From the NCBI GenBank assembly GCA_022239325.1, contig JAKOGP010000002.1:282862-346861 (forward strand): a DNA stretch of 64,000 nucleotides, read 5' to 3'. Origin of the DNA: Flavobacteriaceae bacterium LSUCC0859. GTDB taxonomy: Bacteria > Bacteroidota > Bacteroidia > Flavobacteriales > Flavobacteriaceae. The notes beneath the pieces are model-generated. The model had not been told where the DNA came from. It saw nothing but the letters and a program-made list of their open reading frames with translations, and ran no database searches. Of the stretch, positions 35,235-44,868 are shown in pieces. Each line of letters opens with the position of its first letter. Positions within the stretch are counted from its first letter, which is position 1. The position numbers and the translations under genes were made by a program.

Positions 35235-35304
35235 ACCATAAACAATTAGGTTATGTTCTTGGTAAGATTTGGGGAAAAAGGCGGACGTTTGTCCGCCTTT
35301 TTTA
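35235..35304 (+). ncRNA. Putative small RNA, copy 1
   Basis: About 70 nt from ACCATA (35235) to the terminator T run. It shares with copy 2 an ACCATA start, a 28-base core (35247-35274; 24 of 28 identical) that ends in GGTAAGATTTGGG, and a terminator hairpin directly after the core. No open frame is present. The hairpin sequence differs fully from that of copy 2, so what is conserved is the core and the layout, as expected for duplicated trans-acting RNAs. The Rfam Flavo-1 motif is one candidate family; not verified. Confidence 0.5.
35280..35304 (+). terminator. Intrinsic terminator of small RNA 1 (and purF read-through)
   Basis: The stem GGCGGAC/GTCCGCC with loop GTTT, A-rich before it and seven T after it. 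Confidence 0.93.
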
Positions 35305-35410
35305 TGTTTTTGTTTTTTCTATTTTACAACTAAAACACCCACAAACAATGCATTTATTAATTTTATCTAAAAACCATTATAAAAACCTTAGAATTTAAAA
35401 GGTTTTTTTG

Positions 35411-35442
35411 TTTGATTCTTGAAATGCTTTATATTATTTTTG
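35411..35442 (+). promoter_or_regulatory. Promoter of small RNA 2 (TTTG-N20-TATTTTTG)
   Basis: A -33 TTTG at 35411-35414 and an exact -7 box TATTTTTG at 35435-35442, separated by 20 bases. This is the best full match to the Bacteroidetes vegetative promoter in the window, yet no protein gene follows on this strand before sodB, which reads the other way. Confidence 0.75.
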
Positions 35443-35447
35443 TGCCA

Positions 35448-35523
35448 TACCATAGCATAAGTAGGTTAAGTTTATGGTAAGATTTGGGATAGAAAAGCTA
35501 GTGTTTACACTAGCTTTTCTTAT
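35448..35523 (+). ncRNA. Putative small RNA, copy 2
   Basis: About 75 nt from the predicted start six bases after the -7 box to the end of a hairpin. ACCATA (35449-35454) can pair with TATGGT (35473-35478) to form a 5' stem; the conserved GGTAAGATTTGGG overlaps its 3' arm and runs on single-stranded to the terminator hairpin at 35491-35520. The core at 35462-35489 is homologous to copy 1, 215 bases upstream. No start codon with a meaningful frame is present. Confidence 0.6.
35491..35520 (+). terminator. Terminator-like hairpin of small RNA 2
   Basis: A perfect inverted repeat AGAAAAGCTAGTGT / ACACTAGCTTTTCT with two bases between the arms. The T-rich part lies inside the stem, and TATATA follows. 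Confidence 0.7.
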
Positions 35524-35563
35524 ATAAAAAAGCCGCTCGTATACCGAGCGGCTTTTTTATATA
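35521..35563 (-). terminator. Intrinsic terminator of sodB
   Basis: The stem AGCCGCTCG/CGAGCGGCT with loop TATAC, extended by A/T runs on both sides, so it may work in both directions. A second hairpin ATGGGGTA-AAC-TACCCCAT (35563-35581) lies between it and the sodB stop. Confidence 0.9.
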
Positions 35564-35597
35564 TGGGGTAAACTACCCCATCCCAAATGGGTCTGTT

Positions 35598-36206
35598 TTA
35601 TTTATTGGCCTGAAAAAGTGCCGCTGCGTTATCCCAATTAATTACATTAAAAAAGGCTCCTACATAGTCAGGTCTTCTGTTTTGGTAGTTTAGGTAATAA
35701 GCGTGCTCCCAAACGTCTAATCCAAGGATAGGGAAACCGCCACAACCTATACCAGGCATGAGTGGGTTGTCTTGGTTAGGGGTAGAACAAATCTCTAATT
35801 TTCCACCCTTGTGAACACAAAGCCAAGCCCATCCAGATCCAAATCTAGTAGCCGCTGCCTTTGAAAAAGCTTCTTTAAAAGCGTCAAAAGAACCAAAAGA
35901 AGCGTCAATAGCTGCTGCTAAATCTCCACTAGGAGTACCGCCTCCGTTGGGCGACATGGAATTCCAAAACAAATTGTGGTTATAAAAACCACCACCATTG
36001 TTTCTCACCGCTCCATTTTCTAGATCTAAGCCCGCTAAAATATCTTCAATAGAAGCGTTTTCATGAGGAGTTCCAGCTAGGGCTGCATTTAAGTTGTTAG
36101 TATATCCTTGGTGGTGCTTGCTATGGTGAATTTCCATAGTTCTTGCATCTATATGAGGCTCTAAAGCGTCATAAGCATAGTCTAATTTTGGTAAATCAAA
36201 AGCCAT
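35598..36206 (-). CDS. sodB: Superoxide dismutase (Fe/Mn family)
   Basis: Detoxifies superoxide in the cytoplasm. The 202-residue protein has metal ligands in HHSKHHQGY (near residue 29) and in the C-terminal [13 protein letters not shown], with the central NHNLFWNSM. The family is clear; whether iron or manganese is used is not decided here, and sodB is used by convention. Its own promoter box lies 30 bases upstream and two hairpins follow it. Confidence 0.95.
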   Translation of the reverse strand: MAFDLPKLDYAYDALEPHIDARTMEIHHSKHHQGYTNNLNAALAGTPHENASIEDILAGLDLENGAVRNNGGGFYNHNLFWNSMSPNGGGTPSGDLAAAIDASFGSFDAFKEAFSKAAATRFGSGWAWLCVHKGGKLEICSTPNQDNPLMPGIGCGGFPILGLDVWEHAYYLNYQNRRPDYVGAFFNVINWDNAAALFQANK

Positions 36207-36236
36207 TTTCTTTTTTTTAAGTGTTTATTCTTATTT

Positions 36237-36244
36237 CAAATTTA
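36237..36244 (-). promoter_or_regulatory. -7 promoter box of sodB
   Basis: The minus strand reads TAAATTTG, an exact TAnnTTTG match, 30 bases before the ATG at 36206. Confidence 0.5.
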
Positions 36245-36319
36245 CAACAAGTCTCCTAAACCTCCATAATAAATACAGAGAACTCTCTAATATTGTGTAA
36301 TTTGCATAAAAAATAAGCC

Positions 36320-39300
36320 TTGGCCAATAACTTCCTCATATACAATGCCTCTGCTGGGTCTGGAAAAACTTACACCCTTACAAGGGCCTATTTGGAACTC
36401 ATTTTAGCGCCCAAAAAATCTTTTACATTTAGCCGGATTCTCGCACTTACATTTACCAACAAGGCCGTTAATGAGATGAAGGAGAGAATACTGCAAAGCT
36501 TAGAAGATTTTGCGACTATTCCCCTTCCCAAAAAAAGCCAATCTATTTTCGATGAGGTTGCAGCAAACCTGAATCTCACGCCTGAAGACCTTCAAAAAAA
36601 AGCCCAGGCGGTATTGCAACAAATCTTACACAACTTTGCCTTTTTTGAGGTATCTACCATAGATAAATTTAATCACAGGCTCATAAGAACCTTTGCTAAA
36701 GATTTAAAGCTACCGCAAAACTTTGAAGTGCAATTAGACAGCAATCTAATCTTAGAAGAAAGTGTGAGCCAGCTTCTAGATCAGGTAGGCAAAGATCCGG
36801 TACTCACAGAAATCATGGTGGCCTTTGCCTTAGAAAAAATTGCAGACGACAAGAGTTGGGACCTCAGCTTTGATCTAAAAAACATAGGAGGACTTCTGTT
36901 TCATGAGCATCATAAAAAAGCGATTGCAGGTTTAAAACACAAAAAAATTAAAGACTTTAAAGCGCTTCAGCAGCAATTAAAAGATCTCTTAGAAACCAAT
37001 GCGGCGCAGCTAAAAAACAAGGCCAAATCTCTGCTAGAGCTTATAGAAAACCAAGGAATACTTTACAGTGATTTTAGCAGAAGCTCCCTACCCAACTTCC
37101 TCAAAAAAGTAGCCGTGGGGATTTCTGTAGAAACCAGCGCGCAGTGGCTCACTCATTTTGAGGATATGGATCCCTACCCCAAATCAAAACCTCAGGCCAC
37201 AAAAGATCTCATAGATAGAATAAAACAGGAGCTTAACAGTGGTTTGCAACTGATTTTAAAACAGCTGGTTACCCAAAAGAATTTTGAAAACGCCTACCGA
37301 AACTTAGTGCCTTTACAGCTCATAAATGCCATAGATTTTCAGCTTAAAACGCTCTGTGAAAAAAGAGATTTTCTCCCTATTTCTGAATTTAATACCCTCA
37401 TAAAACAGGCCTTACAAAAGGAGTCTGTTCCTTTCATTTATGAGCGCTTGGGAGAACAGTACGCACATTACTTTATAGATGAGTTTCAAGACACCTCTAG
37501 CCTTCAATGGGAGAATTTAAAACCCCTCATAGAAAATGCCCTGGTCTCTCAGGATGTGGGTGGTGAAAAGGGTTCTCTACTTTTGGTGGGAGACGCCAAA
37601 CAAGCCATATACAGATGGCGCGGAGGAAGTGCACAGCAATTCATAGATCTCAATGAGGACCCGAAAAATGGTTTTAGTGGCGCCCCCTCAGTGACAGAGA
37701 GGCTTCCTAAAAACTTTAGGAGTTATACAGAAATTGTTCAGTTTAACAACCGCTTTTTTAGCTATGCTTCAAAGTACTTTTCAGAACCGAGTTATGCCGC
37801 CTTATACCGAGAAAACAACCAACAAAAAACACATAAAACCAAGGGTGGCTTTGTGTCTTTACAATTTTTAAATGCAGAAAAAGACACCAAAACCGAGGCT
37901 TATTGTGAGGAGGTTTTAGCGGTTATTAGAGAAGCACAAGAAAAAGGCCATGAATTAGAAGACATCTGTGTATTGTGCAGAAAAAATACAGAAGGATTTG
38001 AAATAGCCACTTATTTGATGGAGGCCAATATCCCAGTGATTTCTTCAGAGTCCCTGCAGCTGGCCAGCCATCCAAAGATTCAATTTTTAATAGCCCTAAT
38101 AAGGCGCTTTCACGAGGGGGCTAAATCCTATTTAGAATACCCTTTACTTCTCTTCTTAGCAGAAAAACAAACGGAGGTTTCTACACATGATTTTATTCAT
38201 TCAAATCTAACAAAGAGCATGCAGCTCTTTAAAAATAAATATGGATTTGACAGCAGTAAATTAGACACCCAAGATATTTACGAGCTATGCGTACAAGCCA
38301 TCCGTTGTTTTAATCTATCAGATGGAAAAGACGCCTACCTGCTCTTCTTTTTGGATGTTGTCTTGGAGGTGAGCGAAAAAAGAGGCGGTGGTGGGGCAGC
38401 CTTTTTAAGTTATTGGGAAGAAAAAAAGGAGCATTTAAGTATAGGAGCCTCAGAGGGTACCAATGCAGTGCAAATTCTCAGCATCCACAAGTCCAAAGGA
38501 CTTGAGTTCCCTATTGTGATCTACCCCTTTGTAGAAACTCCCATTTACGACGAAAAAAAGCCCAAATTGTGGGTGCCTGTACCCAAGGAAGTATTCTGTG
38601 GTTTTGAATACCTGCTTTTTAATAAGAATGAAGACCTCACAGCCTTTAGTGAAGCCGCAAAAGAGCTGGTGGCAGGAGAAAACAGACAGTTAGAACTAGA
38701 CGCCTTTAACCTGCTATATGTAGCCTTTACCAGGGCAGAGAAAGCCCTGTTTGTTATAGGTAGTTTGGCCTTTAACACAAAAGGCGAACTCAACACCAAA
38801 CAATACTCAGGGGTGCTCATAGACTATCTCATGCATGAAAATCTATGGAATGCTAGCCAGCTCCAATATCATTTTGGTCAATTTGAACCAGCTTTAGGAA
38901 AAAGTAAAAGCAATTCTCTAATTGAATTGTCTTACAACCAAACAGTTACAAGGGATAACTATGGTCTTTTGCCACACCCCATGACAACAAAAACCAAAGC
39001 CACCCTAGCCTCTCAAAAAAAAGGGCAGCAACTTCACTTGCTTTTGGAACATCTGGACCAGCTGGAAATGGAAGCAGCACTTCAAAAGGTTCTTAGGATA
39101 TTCCCAAAGGCTCCTATTTCTGAACTCAAAGCCAATGCCCTGGCCATATTAAACCATCCCAAACTCCATGCTTTTTACAAAAAGGACATTCAAGCAGCCA
39201 ATGAGATGGAAATTTTTGGACAGGACGGCATGTCTTACAGACCAGACCGCTTGGTCTTTGAAACGCAATCCGTGAGTATTATTGACTATAAAACTGGAAA

Positions 39301-39430
39301 GGAAAAACAAGAAGATTACAATCAAATAAACCACTACGGAGCCCTGCTTTCAGAGATGGGTTACCAGGTTAAAAATAAAATTCTAGTCTATATTTCTACC
39401 GATCAAATAGACCCTATATTTGTAAGGTAA
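36320..39430 (+). CDS. addA: UvrD-type helicase/exonuclease (AddA-like)
   Basis: Helicase-nuclease subunit for double-strand break repair. The 1036-residue protein opens with the Walker A motif ASAGSGKTYTL, has Walker B FIDEFQDTSSLQW, the later helicase motif SIHKSKGLEFPIVIYP, and a C-terminal PD-(D/E)XK nuclease with SIIDYKTGK. Translation appears to start at a TTG (36320, MANNFLIYNASAG); no ATG fits upstream. Its partner is probably the addB-like gene at 42107, though kbl and ompA lie between. Confidence 0.85.
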   Translation: MANNFLIYNASAGSGKTYTLTRAYLELILAPKKSFTFSRILALTFTNKAVNEMKERILQSLEDFATIPLPKKSQSIFDEVAANLNLTPEDLQKKAQAVLQQILHNFAFFEVSTIDKFNHRLIRTFAKDLKLPQNFEVQLDSNLILEESVSQLLDQVGKDPVLTEIMVAFALEKIADDKSWDLSFDLKNIGGLLFHEHHKKAIAGLKHKKIKDFKALQQQLKDLLETNAAQLKNKAKSLLELIENQGILYSDFSRSSLPNFLKKVAVGISVETSAQWLTHFEDMDPYPKSKPQATKDLIDRIKQELNSGLQLILKQLVTQKNFENAYRNLVPLQLINAIDFQLKTLCEKRDFLPISEFNTLIKQALQKESVPFIYERLGEQYAHYFIDEFQDTSSLQWENLKPLIENALVSQDVGGEKGSLLLVGDAKQAIYRWRGGSAQQFIDLNEDPKNGFSGAPSVTERLPKNFRSYTEIVQFNNRFFSYASKYFSEPSYAALYRENNQQKTHKTKGGFVSLQFLNAEKDTKTEAYCEEVLAVIREAQEKGHELEDICVLCRKNTEGFEIATYLMEANIPVISSESLQLASHPKIQFLIALIRRFHEGAKSYLEYPLLLFLAEKQTEVSTHDFIHSNLTKSMQLFKNKYGFDSSKLDTQDIYELCVQAIRCFNLSDGKDAYLLFFLDVVLEVSEKRGGGGAAFLSYWEEKKEHLSIGASEGTNAVQILSIHKSKGLEFPIVIYPFVETPIYDEKKPKLWVPVPKEVFCGFEYLLFNKNEDLTAFSEAAKELVAGENRQLELDAFNLLYVAFTRAEKALFVIGSLAFNTKGELNTKQYSGVLIDYLMHENLWNASQLQYHFGQFEPALGKSKSNSLIELSYNQTVTRDNYGLLPHPMTTKTKATLASQKKGQQLHLLLEHLDQLEMEAALQKVLRIFPKAPISELKANALAILNHPKLHAFYKKDIQAANEMEIFGQDGMSYRPDRLVFETQSVSIIDYKTGKEKQEDYNQINHYGALLSEMGYQVKNKILVYISTDQIDPIFVR

Positions 39431-39448
39431 AAAAGACATTATTTAGCT

Positions 39449-40645
39449 ATGTATTCAGATATTAAAACACATTTAGCCGCAGAATTAGCAGAAATAGAAG
39501 CAGCAGGACTCTTTAAAAAAGAGCGTGTTATTAGTGGGCCACAAGGAGCAGACGTCCAACTTAGTGGCGGTGAAAACCTCATAAACTTATGCTCTAACAA
39601 CTATCTTGGACTCTCTGCACACCCAGAGGTTATTCAGGCTGCCAAAGACAGTTTAGACACCCATGGTTTTGGTATGTCTTCTGTGCGTTTTATTTGTGGC
39701 ACCCAAGACATACACAAAGATTTAGAGCAAAAAATAGCTCAGTTTTACCAAACAGAAGACAGCATTCTGTACGCTGCGGCATTTGACGCCAACGGCGGCC
39801 TATTTGAGCCCTTATTAGGCCCCCAAGACGCTATTATTTCAGACGCCCTTAACCACGCCTCTATTATAGATGGGGTGAGATTGTGTAAGGCCAAAAGATA
39901 CCGATACGCCAACTGCGACATGGAAGATCTTGAAAAACAATTACAGCAGGCAGAAAAAGACGGAGCCAGATTTAAATTGATTGTGACAGACGGCGTATTT
40001 TCTATGGACGGCTTGGTAGCTCCATTAGATAAAATCTGTGACCTGGCAGAACAATACAACGCACTTGTAATGGTAGACGAATGTCATGCTGCCGGCTTTC
40101 TTGGCGCTAAGGGAAGAGGCTCCCTAGAAGCTAAAGGGGTTATGGGCCGTGTAGACATCATAACAGGTACGCTGGGCAAAGCCCTTGGAGGCGCCATGGG
40201 GGGTTATACCACTGGAAAAAAAGAAATTATAGAAATCCTAAGGCAACGTTCTAGGCCTTATCTTTTCTCAAACTCATTGGCCCCTGCCATAGTAGGTGCC
40301 TCTCTAAAAGTTTTTGAGCTTATAGAAAATGACACCCAGTACAGGGATCGCTTGGAACAAAATACCCACTACTTCAAAAAAGGGATTAAAGACTTGGGCT
40401 TTGACATAGTAGACGGAGATTCTGCCATTGTCCCCATCATGCTATATGACGCTCCATTGGCTCAAAAAATGGCAGCCGATTTACTAGAAGAAGGGGTGTA
40501 CGTCATTGGATTTTTCTATCCAGTAGTTCCCAAGGGAAAAGCGAGAATTAGAGTGCAGTTATCTGCAGCGCTTAAAAAAGAGGAATTAGACCGTGCTTTA
40601 GTGGCCTTTGAAAAAGTTGGCAAAGCATTAAAAGTGATTAAATAA
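39449..40645 (+). CDS. kbl: Glycine C-acetyltransferase (2-amino-3-ketobutyrate CoA ligase)
   Basis: PLP enzyme that cleaves 2-amino-3-ketobutyrate with CoA to glycine and acetyl-CoA in threonine breakdown. The 398-residue protein is a typical alpha-oxoamine synthase: [15 protein letters not shown] near residue 50, the PLP lysine in [13 protein letters not shown], and [10 protein letters not shown]. Length and motifs favour Kbl over serine palmitoyltransferase or BioF, though those relatives cannot be fully excluded. It starts 18 bases after addA. No tdh is adjacent. Confidence 0.87.
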   Translation: MYSDIKTHLAAELAEIEAAGLFKKERVISGPQGADVQLSGGENLINLCSNNYLGLSAHPEVIQAAKDSLDTHGFGMSSVRFICGTQDIHKDLEQKIAQFYQTEDSILYAAAFDANGGLFEPLLGPQDAIISDALNHASIIDGVRLCKAKRYRYANCDMEDLEKQLQQAEKDGARFKLIVTDGVFSMDGLVAPLDKICDLAEQYNALVMVDECHAAGFLGAKGRGSLEAKGVMGRVDIITGTLGKALGGAMGGYTTGKKEIIEILRQRSRPYLFSNSLAPAIVGASLKVFELIENDTQYRDRLEQNTHYFKKGIKDLGFDIVDGDSAIVPIMLYDAPLAQKMAADLLEEGVYVIGFFYPVVPKGKARIRVQLSAALKKEELDRALVAFEKVGKALKVIK

Positions 40646-40749
40646 GACAATTACTCGATAAATAGTCACGAAAAACCGATAAACAGCAATCTTTCTCTAC
40701 TTTAGTCCTATTTTTTTATCTTTCCTTTATAATTTAAAAAAACAATCGA

Positions 40750-42009
40750 ATGAAGAAACGCAGCACGTACTTAAGCCTTTTAATGGTTCTTGGCTTTGGG
40801 ATCCTTTCTCTAAGCGCACAAGACCGAAACAACCCTTTTAAAATAACCGTAGGAACCAATGCGGTAGACGCTTTTCCAACCAATGCGGTAAATTCCTATG
40901 AGACCGGGAAGCTTTTTGAAGAGTATTTCAATGTAGCAGAACATTGGAACTTCATTGCGGCCCCTACTTATTTTGCAGGTTCTATTTATTTACAGGACGG
41001 ATTTTCTTTTGGTCTTCGCGGATCTTTAAACAAGATTAGCAGCCTGGGAAATACCCCAGTAAATAAAATGTATATGTCTTTAGATGGTGCCTTTCAATAC
41101 GCTTTTCTAAAAGACACAAAACTAGACCCTTACTTATCTGTAGGTATGGGAAAATATTGGATGGGTCCCAACTCCTCTTTTACTGTAAATGGAGGCCTTG
41201 GAATTAACTATTGGTTTAGTGATTTTGTGGGACTCACCTTAGAGAGCAACTACAAGCACACCAAAAACATCAACGGGGTAGCCCATTTACAACACAGCTT
41301 AGGGATCTCTATAAAAGGAGGTGGCTCAGATAGAGACAAAGACGGTGTGTATGACGGGGAAGATAGCTGTCCAGATATAGCGGGACTCCCACAATTTAAC
41401 GGTTGTCCAGATTCAGATGGGGACGGTATTCCAGATCCAGAGGACGACTGTCCAAACAGCCCAGGTCTAGCAGAGTTTAACGGCTGTCCAGACTCAGATG
41501 GAGACGGTATTATAGACTCCAAAGACAACTGCCCTACGCAGGCTGGATCTCTCGCCCATGGCGGATGCCCAGATAGCGACTCTGACGGAATTATTGACGC
41601 CCAGGACAACTGTCCAAATGTGGCGGGAGTGCCAGAGAACAACGGCTGTCCTGAGGTTCAAAAACAATTAGACAGCTACGCGAAAACTATTTTGTTTGTT
41701 AACGAAAAGGCTGCTTTTTTAGAAGAATCTTTACCTAGCTTAGCGCATATTTTAAATATCGTGAAAGAGTATCCAGAAGCCACTTTTACGGTCTCTGGAC
41801 ATGCAGACAGCAGAGGAACAGAGCAATTTAACCAGGAATTATCAGAAAAAAGAGCCCAGGCTGTCATAGACTATTTAACAGAAAAAGGAATTAAATCTTC
41901 GAGATTTAAAGCGGTGGGCTACGGTGAAAGTATGCCTATAAGCACCAATAAAAACAGAGCGGGTAGAAAACTAAACCGACGAGTAGAAGTAGTGGTTAAT
42001 AAATCCTAA
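40750..42009 (+). CDS. OmpA-family outer-membrane protein with TSP3 repeats
   Basis: A 419-residue envelope protein: signal peptide ending LSLSAQD, an N-terminal beta-barrel domain (to about residue 190), four to five thrombospondin type-3 calcium-binding repeats (about 195-305, pattern DSDGDGIxDxxDxCP), and an OmpA C-terminal peptidoglycan-binding domain (FTVSGHADSRGTEQFNQ). It anchors the outer membrane to the cell wall and is often abundant in Flavobacteriaceae. A TATCTTTC box (one mismatch) at 40717-40724 may be its promoter. Confidence 0.93.
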   Translation: MKKRSTYLSLLMVLGFGILSLSAQDRNNPFKITVGTNAVDAFPTNAVNSYETGKLFEEYFNVAEHWNFIAAPTYFAGSIYLQDGFSFGLRGSLNKISSLGNTPVNKMYMSLDGAFQYAFLKDTKLDPYLSVGMGKYWMGPNSSFTVNGGLGINYWFSDFVGLTLESNYKHTKNINGVAHLQHSLGISIKGGGSDRDKDGVYDGEDSCPDIAGLPQFNGCPDSDGDGIPDPEDDCPNSPGLAEFNGCPDSDGDGIIDSKDNCPTQAGSLAHGGCPDSDSDGIIDAQDNCPNVAGVPENNGCPEVQKQLDSYAKTILFVNEKAAFLEESLPSLAHILNIVKEYPEATFTVSGHADSRGTEQFNQELSEKRAQAVIDYLTEKGIKSSRFKAVGYGESMPISTNKNRAGRKLNRRVEVVVNKS

Positions 42010-42055
42010 ACCGCACTAAAGTATTTAAAAACCAAACAAAATATTACTGACCATT

Positions 42056-42083
42056 AAGCGCCGTTTTCACGGCGCTTTTTTTT
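42056..42083 (+). terminator. Intrinsic terminator of ompA
   Basis: An 8-bp stem AAGCGCCG/CGGCGCTT with loop TTTTCA, followed by eight T. Confidence 0.94.
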
Positions 42084-42106
42084 ATTTTTAAAGCATAGCA
42101 AAACCT

Positions 42107-44848
42107 ATGAAAGCTTTCCTCTCGGAAATTGTAGACCGCATTCTAAAAGATGCTTGGCCTTTGGACCAAACCGTCTGGATATTTCCTAGTAAAAGAGCGG
42201 GAACATTTGCCAAAAACTATCTCAGACAACACATTTCCCAGACTGTTTTTGCACCTCAATTCTACAGTATAGAAGAATTTATCACAGAAATATCTAAGCT
42301 CACAGTTTGTGACTCTGAAAGTTCTTTATGCCTGTTGTATGAGGCCTATTTAGAATCTAGTATTAAAAACAAAGATTCCTTTGTGAATTTTGTTCCCTGG
42401 GGCAGCATGTTGCTTCAAGACTTTAATGAGATTGATCGCTACGCAGTAGACGCTCAAAAACTGTATACCTATATACAAAACTTACAAGAAGTGTCTCATT
42501 GGGCCTTAGACGAGAACCCCTCTGATTTGGTTAAAAACTACCTCAGCTTTTGGGAGCAGTTACCCAGTATTTACAATTGCTTTACGGCTAAAATGTTGGA
42601 ACATGACATGGGGCACCAAGGTTTGTTGTATAAAAAAGCAGCCCAACGGCTACCTACCTATTTAGAGGAGCAGCCGCAAAAAAAAATATACTTTATTGGC
42701 TTTAATGCTTTAAACACCTCAGAGTCTCAAATGATTAGAGAGGTCTTAAAACAAAAGCGGGGAACCATATATTGGGATATAGATCACTACTTTCTGGAGA
42801 ATACACTTCACGAAGCCGGATACTTTATTAGAAAACACTACAAGGAGTGGTCTTTTTTAAAAGACAAACCCATAAAAGAGGCCATACAAGGAGCCTCCTC
42901 CGCGTACACACAAGAGAAAAACATACAACTTTACGGGGTCCCCAAAAGTGTGTCTCAAGCCCACCTCATTGGACAAATTCTATCTAAATTTAGTAAGGAT
43001 CAGCTAGAGAAAACTGCTGTTGTACTTGGGAATGAGTCTCTTTTAAAGCCATTACTGCCCTGTTTACCCGCAGACCGGCCAGCTAACATTACCATGGGCT
43101 CGCCACTTTCAGAGGCTGCCTTGTCTCATTTTATAAGGGCATTGTATGAATTACAAAGCAGTGGGGAAAAAGAAGGCTGGTACTTTCAACACCTATTACA
43201 CATTTTACATCACCCCTATGCCGCTATACTCCTAGACCATCAAAAGGGGCAGGGAACCAGCAAACTCATTCACTACCTATCAGAAGCCAACCTGTCTTAC
43301 GCCCATCTGAACGAGCTAGTAAAGCAGTTGCCTGAGGCCAGGAAAGTTTTGACACTCTTATTTGGAGATGTGGAAGACAATGCGGTCTTGTTTTTAAACC
43401 AATTGTATGAAATCTGCATCTTGTTAGAGCAGCGCGCTACTGAAAATAACAGAGCCACCCTAGCTTCTGAAACCCATTATTTTATTGAAATACTGGAGCC
43501 CTTAACTCCCCATCTAGATCAGTATCCATTTGTACAATCCGTGAAAGGATTTTGGAAACTTTTTAGTGAAAGGCTCCACAAAATTCGAATTCCATATGCT
43601 GGAGAAGCCCTTTCTGGTTTGCAAGTCATGGGCATGCTAGAGAGTAGAAATTTAGATTTTGAGACCTTGGTGATCTCAGATGTGAATGAGGGTATTTTAC
43701 CAGGAGGGAAAAGTCATAACTCATTTATTCCCCTCTCCCTTAAAAAAGAATTTGGACTGCCTACCTTTAAAGAAAAAGACGCGGTGTACGCCTATCACTT
43801 TTACCGGCTTTTACAAAGAGCCAAAGAGGTTCATATTCTTTACAATACAGCAACAGATGTTTTAGAGGGCGGGGAACCCAGTAGGTTTATACACCAGCTT
43901 AGAACACAAAAAATTCCTCAGGTGCAGGTGCAGCATACACTAGCCACCCCAGCTATAGATCCCATAAAAAAACAGCTAGTTCGTATTTCTAAAAACAAGC
44001 AAATCATTCATAGCCTCACTGAAAAAGCTAGTAGGGGTTTTTCTCCCTCTGCCGTCAATAATTATGTGCGCAACCCCATTGAATTTTATAAAAACTATGT
44101 TTTAAAAATTGAAGAGCCCAACCCAGTTGAGGAAATTATCGCTTACAATACCTTTGGTACTATTGTTCATGAAAGTTTAGATTACCTATACGCCAACTAC
44201 CTAAACACACCCCTTAAGGACACCCATTTTAAAGAGATAAAAGCACTCATTCCTCAGGCTTTAACTCTTAAATACGAAGCATTTCACAGCCCACTCTCCG
44301 GTGCTCGAGGCAAAAACATCTTAGCCCACAGGGTAATCTTAAAGTATTTGGAAGATTTTGTCTCTTATGATCAAAAAATAGCTTCCACAGAAGGCTTAGA
44401 AATCATTAGTTTAGAAAAAACATACGCCACCACTTTACACATTTCCGGGATAGACTCCCCAATTAAGTTTAAGGGTACTATAGACCGTGTTCACAAAAGG
44501 AATGGGCAGCTAGAGATATTAGATTTTAAAACAGGACTGGTAAAAGCTAGCGAACTCAAGGTAAAGGATTGGACCGCCTTCTCTGAGGAGCCCAAGTTGG
44601 CCAAAGCACTCCAATTACTCTCTTACGCCATGGTATACCAAGCAGAATATCCCAACACCCCACTCAGAGCCGGTATATACAGTTTTAAAAACACCCAGCC
44701 AGGGATCCTATACTTTGAAAACACCACTGGTACCACACAAAAACAGCTTATTACTTCAGATACTATTGACACATTTAAAGCCGCTCTAGAGCAAATTTTC
44801 CTTGAGATCTTCAACATTGAAGTTCCCTTTGTAGAGAAGGAGGTATAA
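42107..44848 (+). CDS. addB: PD-(D/E)XK nuclease / inactive helicase subunit (AddB-like)
   Basis: A 913-residue protein resembling the second subunit of AddAB-type complexes. The N-terminus WIFPSKRAGTFAKNYL recalls a degenerate Walker region. A C-terminal RecB-type nuclease domain begins at GFSPSAVNNYVRNPIEFY and has the motif FKGTIDRVH...ILDFKTG with catalytic Asp and Lys. The Fe-S cysteine quartet of Firmicute AddB is not evident. It starts 24 bases behind the ompA terminator, and the integrase remnant begins 20 bases after its stop. Confidence 0.82.
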   Translation: MKAFLSEIVDRILKDAWPLDQTVWIFPSKRAGTFAKNYLRQHISQTVFAPQFYSIEEFITEISKLTVCDSESSLCLLYEAYLESSIKNKDSFVNFVPWGSMLLQDFNEIDRYAVDAQKLYTYIQNLQEVSHWALDENPSDLVKNYLSFWEQLPSIYNCFTAKMLEHDMGHQGLLYKKAAQRLPTYLEEQPQKKIYFIGFNALNTSESQMIREVLKQKRGTIYWDIDHYFLENTLHEAGYFIRKHYKEWSFLKDKPIKEAIQGASSAYTQEKNIQLYGVPKSVSQAHLIGQILSKFSKDQLEKTAVVLGNESLLKPLLPCLPADRPANITMGSPLSEAALSHFIRALYELQSSGEKEGWYFQHLLHILHHPYAAILLDHQKGQGTSKLIHYLSEANLSYAHLNELVKQLPEARKVLTLLFGDVEDNAVLFLNQLYEICILLEQRATENNRATLASETHYFIEILEPLTPHLDQYPFVQSVKGFWKLFSERLHKIRIPYAGEALSGLQVMGMLESRNLDFETLVISDVNEGILPGGKSHNSFIPLSLKKEFGLPTFKEKDAVYAYHFYRLLQRAKEVHILYNTATDVLEGGEPSRFIHQLRTQKIPQVQVQHTLATPAIDPIKKQLVRISKNKQIIHSLTEKASRGFSPSAVNNYVRNPIEFYKNYVLKIEEPNPVEEIIAYNTFGTIVHESLDYLYANYLNTPLKDTHFKEIKALIPQALTLKYEAFHSPLSGARGKNILAHRVILKYLEDFVSYDQKIASTEGLEIISLEKTYATTLHISGIDSPIKFKGTIDRVHKRNGQLEILDFKTGLVKASELKVKDWTAFSEEPKLAKALQLLSYAMVYQAEYPNTPLRAGIYSFKNTQPGILYFENTTGTTQKQLITSDTIDTFKAALEQIFLEIFNIEVPFVEKEV

Positions 44849-44868
44849 ACTACTTATTTTTAGCTTAA

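Noticed and set aside
41380-41650. Regularly spaced repeats that could suggest a CRISPR array
   Set aside because: They code in frame for thrombospondin type-3 repeats of the OmpA-type protein (DSDGDGI pattern), and the repeats vary as coding repeats do.
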